Assembly (NCBI GenBank): GCA_032124855.1
Contig: JAQBCT010000118.1
Coordinates: forward strand, 1-8,880
DNA length: 8,880 nt
From: DATJGR01 sp032124855
GTDB taxonomy: Bacteria; Pseudomonadota; Gammaproteobacteria; Pseudomonadales; Azotimanducaceae
Direction: 5' to 3'
Positions 6,204-8,880 of the stretch are shown here, one piece after another. The position numbers and the translations under genes are program-made. The notes beneath the pieces were generated by a model, which had not been told where the DNA came from, searched no databases, and saw only the letters and a program-made list of their open reading frames with translations. Position 1 is the stretch's first letter, and each line of letters begins with the position of its first letter.

Positions 6204-6236
6204 CCTGCCTCGATCGAGTTCTGGCGCGGGCGCGTG

Positions 6237-6416
6237 TTAGCAACACCGGTTGATCCCGCTCCACTTCTGGCGCTGCTGTTCGAGATAGAACGCACGTGCA
6301 TCCAGCACCGGTGTGCCGGCATGGGCGAGTTGCTGGTGTTCGCAGTAACGTTCGTACGCGTCATCGCCGGCGAGCGTTCGCAGCCACTGCCACACGTGCT
6401 GCAGCCTGCCTTTCAT
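6237..6416 (-). CDS. ybdD: YbdD/YjiX family small protein (Sel_put), CstA partner
   Basis: A 59-residue protein easily missed because of its length. It begins MKGRLQHVWQWLRTLAGDDA and continues Y-E-R-Y. The C-terminal half has VLDARAFYLEQQRQKWSG (37-54) and ends I-N-R-C-C. These are hallmarks of the YbdD/YjiX family (Pfam Sel_put): GDDAYERY, the RxFYLExQxxKW block and the terminal Cys-Cys. In E. coli the same small gene directly follows cstA (ybdD) and btsT (yjiX), and is regarded as an accessory of the transporter. Here its ATG overlaps the cstA stop (ATGA at 6416-6413), so it is translationally coupled. The stop is TAA at 6239-6237. Identification is confident from motif plus position; its molecular role is not defined by the sequence. 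Confidence 0.93.
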   Translation of the reverse strand: MKGRLQHVWQWLRTLAGDDAYERYCEHQQLAHAGTPVLDARAFYLEQQRQKWSGINRCC

Positions 6417-8467
6417 GCGGGCACCTGCGCGCCGCTGCCCTGCGGTGCGTAATGCGCCTCGGACGATGGCGGCACCGACTCACCGCGCAGGACACGCCGC
6501 GAGATGCGCAACATATCCACGATGATGACCCACAGCACCAGCGTGAAGAGCACCGTCAACACCGCGTCGAGACGCTGATTGAAGATCAGATCCGGCGCCA
6601 CCGCAGCCTGATTCGCACTCAGCGCGCCAGCGGCCAGCTTGGTCGCCATATCGTCCGCGGCCGCGAGAAAGCCGATGCGCACATCGGTGCTGAAGATCTT
6701 TTCCCATGCAGCACTCGTCGTGACGATGGCCAGCCACGCCAGTGGTACCGCCGTCACCCAGATGTATTTCAGCTTGCCTTGTTTGACGAGGATGCCCGTG
6801 GCAACCGACAGCGCGATGGCGGCCAGCATCTGATTCGCGATGCCGAACAGTGGCCAAAGAATGTTGACGCCGCCGTTGGGGTCGATGACGCCGATGTAGA
6901 GAAAGTACCCCCACCCCGCCACCACCACCGCGCTGGCAAATACCACCGAGGGGTACGATGACGTCTCACCCAGCGGACGCCAGATCTGACCCAGCAGATC
7001 CTGCACCATGAAGCGCCCCACGCGCGTGCCGGCATCGAGTGTGGTGAGAATGAACACGGCCTCGAACATGATCGCAAAGTGATACCACACGCCCAGGAAA
7101 CCATTGCCAAAGGCGCTGGAGAAGATGCTGGCCATCCCGACGGCCAGCGACGGCGCACCGCCGGTGCGCGCAAACAGGCTGGTTTCACCCATCGATGCTG
7201 CGAGGTTGTGCATCTGATCCACCGTCACGGGGAAGCCCCATGACGAAATCGTCTGCACGGCCACATCCGCTGTGGCGCCTACGACGCCGCCGGCGCTGTT
7301 GATGGCGAAGTACACTCCAGGGTCAAGCAACGTCGCGGCAATCAGCGCAATCACGGCGACGAACGACTCCAGCATCATGCTGCCGTAGCCAATCATGCGT
7401 ACGTCGCTTTCACTGCCGATGAGCTTGGGCGTGGTGCCGCTGGCCACCAGCGCGTGGAAGCCGGAGATGGCGCCGCACGCGATGGTGATGAAGACGAACG
7501 GAAAGATCTTGCCGCCGAATACCGGACCGCTGCCGTCGATGAACTGCGTCACCGCAGGCATCTTGATGTCGGGATGCATGATCACCACCGCAATCGCCAG
7601 CAGCACCACAGTGCCGAGTTTGAGAAAGGTCGAGAGGTAGTCGCGCGGTGCAAGCAGCAGCCACACCGGCAGGATCGCCGCCAGAAATCCGTAACCCATC
7701 ACGAACCAGGCGAGCCCCAGGCCGTCGAAATCGAACGCGGCCGCGAGCGACGGCACCTCGTTCAGCCAGCCGCCACCGATCACCGCGAAGATCAGCAGGC
7801 TCACGCCCAGCACCGAGGCTTCGATGATCCGGCCCGGGCGGATATTGCGCAGATACAGCCCGATCAATATGGCGATGGGGATCGTCGCGAATACCGTGGC
7901 GGTGGCCCACGGGCTGTGCTTCATCGCGTTCACCACCACCAGGCCGAGTACCGCGATGAGAATGACGATGATCATCAACGTGCCGATGAGCGCGGCATAA
8001 CCGCCCACGGGCCCCAGTTCGTCGCGCGCCATCTTGCCGAGACTGCGACCATCGCGACGTGTGGACAGCAGCAGCATCGTCATATCCTGCACGCAACCAC
8101 CCAGCACACTGCCGACAAGGATCCACAGCAAGCCCGGCAGAAACCCGAACTGGGCGGCGAGCGTGGGACCGATCAGCGGTCCCGGACCCGCGATCGCCGC
8201 GAAATGATGGCCAAAGACAATCCAGCGATGCGTGGGAACAAAGTCGCGGCCGTTGTTCAGGCGTTCAGCGGGTGTCGCCCGCGTGGCATCGACGCTGAGC
8301 AGATTCGCGGCCACCCACGCGCTGTAGAAACGGTAGCCCAGTGCATAAACGCAGACGGCAGCCACGATGATCCACAGCGCATTGACTGTCTCGCCACGGT
8401 CGAGCGCGATGCCACCCAATGCGTACGCACCCAGCAGCGCAACCCCAATCCAGAACAATCGCTTCAT
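6413..8467 (-). CDS. cstA: CstA family carbon starvation transporter
   Basis: A 684-residue polytopic inner-membrane protein of the CstA/BtsT family, known from E. coli members as pyruvate transporters and also linked to peptide use under carbon starvation. The first helix is at 4-20 and many hydrophobic segments follow (roughly 16-18). The N-terminal CstA domain shows YRFYSAW (45-51), RATPAERLNNGRDFVPT (63-79), the hallmark FGHHFAAIAGPGPLIGP (85-101), VGSVLGGCVQDMTML (118-132) and STRRDGRSLG (135-144). Further on, DPGVYFAINSAGG, GGAPSLAVGMA, WYHFAIMFEAVFILTTLDAG and TRVGRFMVQDLLGQ are typical. The length is close to the E. coli proteins. It overlaps apbE upstream (ATG at 8467-8465, apbE TGA at 8466-8464) and ybdD downstream, both as ATGA. 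Whether it takes up pyruvate or another substrate cannot be read from the sequence. No promoter is visible within the window because the operon begins beyond the right edge. Confidence 0.96.
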   Translation of the reverse strand: MKRLFWIGVALLGAYALGGIALDRGETVNALWIIVAAVCVYALGYRFYSAWVAANLLSVDATRATPAERLNNGRDFVPTHRWIVFGHHFAAIAGPGPLIGPTLAAQFGFLPGLLWILVGSVLGGCVQDMTMLLLSTRRDGRSLGKMARDELGPVGGYAALIGTLMIIVILIAVLGLVVVNAMKHSPWATATVFATIPIAILIGLYLRNIRPGRIIEASVLGVSLLIFAVIGGGWLNEVPSLAAAFDFDGLGLAWFVMGYGFLAAILPVWLLLAPRDYLSTFLKLGTVVLLAIAVVIMHPDIKMPAVTQFIDGSGPVFGGKIFPFVFITIACGAISGFHALVASGTTPKLIGSESDVRMIGYGSMMLESFVAVIALIAATLLDPGVYFAINSAGGVVGATADVAVQTISSWGFPVTVDQMHNLAASMGETSLFARTGGAPSLAVGMASIFSSAFGNGFLGVWYHFAIMFEAVFILTTLDAGTRVGRFMVQDLLGQIWRPLGETSSYPSVVFASAVVVAGWGYFLYIGVIDPNGGVNILWPLFGIANQMLAAIALSVATGILVKQGKLKYIWVTAVPLAWLAIVTTSAAWEKIFSTDVRIGFLAAADDMATKLAAGALSANQAAVAPDLIFNQRLDAVLTVLFTLVLWVIIVDMLRISRRVLRGESVPPSSEAHYAPQGSGAQVPA

Positions 8468-8880
8468 TGTTTGTTATCCGTCGGTTGCGGTGCGGGCGCG
8501 GGCTGTGCAGCTTCGAGTCCCTTCGAGTACAGCACTTCTCCCTCCAGTGTCACCACGATCGCGTCCACATCATCCAGGCTGTTGTAGATTTTCATCGCTT
8601 CCTGCGGCCCCAGCACGAAGGCCGTCTTCGACAGGCCGTCGGTGCGCGTCGCGCTGGATGCCAGAATGGTCGCGCTGCGTACCTTGCTCGCTGAATGCCC
8701 CGTGCGCGGGTCGATGATGTGATGGTAACGAACATCACCCTCGTCGAAATACCGTTCGTAGTCGCCCGACGTAGAGATGGCCGTGTCGAGGAGCGGGATC
8801 TTCGCGATCACGCGCCCGGCATCGTCAGGATGCCGGATGCCGACGATCCACGGTTTACCAACGCGGGCGCCCACCCTGCG
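8464..8880 (-). CDS. apbE: ApbE, FAD:protein FMN transferase, C-terminal part (5' end outside window)
   Basis: The frame is open to the right edge (reading R-R-V-G-A-R-V-G at 8880-8857), so the gene starts outside the window. This is the C-terminal 138 residues. The motifs WIVGIRHP, then LLDTAISTSGDYERYFDEGD, RYHHIIDPRTGHSAS and TRTDGLSKTAFVLGP are diagnostic for ApbE. This Mg-dependent enzyme transfers FMN from FAD to a Thr or Ser of target proteins such as NqrC and RnfG, in the periplasm of Gram-negative bacteria. The conserved histidine/aspartate of HHIIDPRTG and the metal-region aspartate of TDGLSKTAF are present, so this part looks intact. A Pro/Ala-rich tail (Q-P-A-P-A-P-Q-P-T) ends the protein. 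The TGA overlaps the cstA ATG, suggesting coupled translation. No flavinylation target is seen in the window. Confidence 0.94.
   Translation of the reverse strand, partial: RRVGARVGKPWIVGIRHPDDAGRVIAKIPLLDTAISTSGDYERYFDEGDVRYHHIIDPRTGHSASKVRSATILASSATRTDGLSKTAFVLGPQEAMKIYNSLDDVDAIVVTLEGEVLYSKGLEAAQPAPAPQPTDNKQ

Noticed and set aside
7237..7317. G-A-T within GGVVGATAD of CstA as a possible ApbE flavinylation site, suggested by the neighbouring apbE
   Set aside because: The residue before GAT is Val rather than the expected Ser/Thr, and the segment matches the normal DPGVYFAINS loop region of CstA proteins.
7454..8587. A 377-codon plus-strand frame opposite cstA, rich in His, Arg, Gln and Asp
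   Set aside because: Its composition is typical of the antisense of a hydrophobic membrane protein gene, and cstA on the minus strand is unambiguous.
8464..8874. Reading the ApbE fragment as a complete 136-residue protein starting at GTG 8874
   Set aside because: The frame is open to the window edge and the large N-terminal part of the ApbE domain is missing, so it is a gene cut by the window.

Overview
The window is GC-rich, tightly packed bacterial chromosomal DNA. The protein families present (NudC, QorA-type quinone oxidoreductase, bactofilin, ApbE, CstA/YbdD) and the many 1-4 base gene overlaps fit a proteobacterium (Pseudomonadota), probably beta or gamma. I cannot name a genus. I see no rRNA, tRNA, CRISPR array, insertion sequence or phage gene, and no gene-free stretch longer than about 100 bases.

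Layout, left to right. (1) 1-1690, plus strand: the C-terminal part of an alpha/beta hydrolase, overlapped by one base by an MFS exporter gene. The exporter has an in-frame TAG at codon 30. (2) 1689-1745: two overlapping inverted repeats fill the 53-base gap between convergent genes. (3) 1744-2664, minus strand: NudC, a complete NAD(H) pyrophosphatase/deNADding enzyme. (4) 2665-2757: a divergent promoter region. (5) 2758-3504, plus: a complete alpha/beta hydrolase. (6) 3520-4352, minus: a bactofilin gene followed by a small zinc-ribbon-like gene, overlapping by ATGA. (7) 4353-4453: a divergent promoter region. (8) 4454-5431, plus: QorA-type NADPH:quinone oxidoreductase. (9) 5444-8880, minus: five co-directional genes. 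In transcription order they are apbE (cut by the window edge), cstA, a 59-residue ybdD gene, an 82-residue protein of unknown function, and a small nucleotidyltransferase.

The apbE, cstA and ybdD genes each overlap the next by ATGA, so they look translationally coupled. CstA is a carbon-starvation-type transporter (pyruvate or peptides in known members), and YbdD is its usual small partner. Why a flavin transferase gene sits at the head of this unit is not explained by the sequence. The last two genes overlap by 20 bases and may have their own promoter, placed so that the transcript would be leaderless. They look like a separate accessory cassette with a general resemblance to nucleotidyltransferase-based toxin-antitoxin pairs, and are the closest thing here to an undescribed system.

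Most of the window is ordinary housekeeping and transport content. The points most worth checking are the TAG in the MFS gene, the overlapping hairpins at 1689-1745, a cysteine-to-arginine change in the zinc ribbon, the apbE-cstA-ybdD coupling, and the small-protein/nucleotidyltransferase pair.
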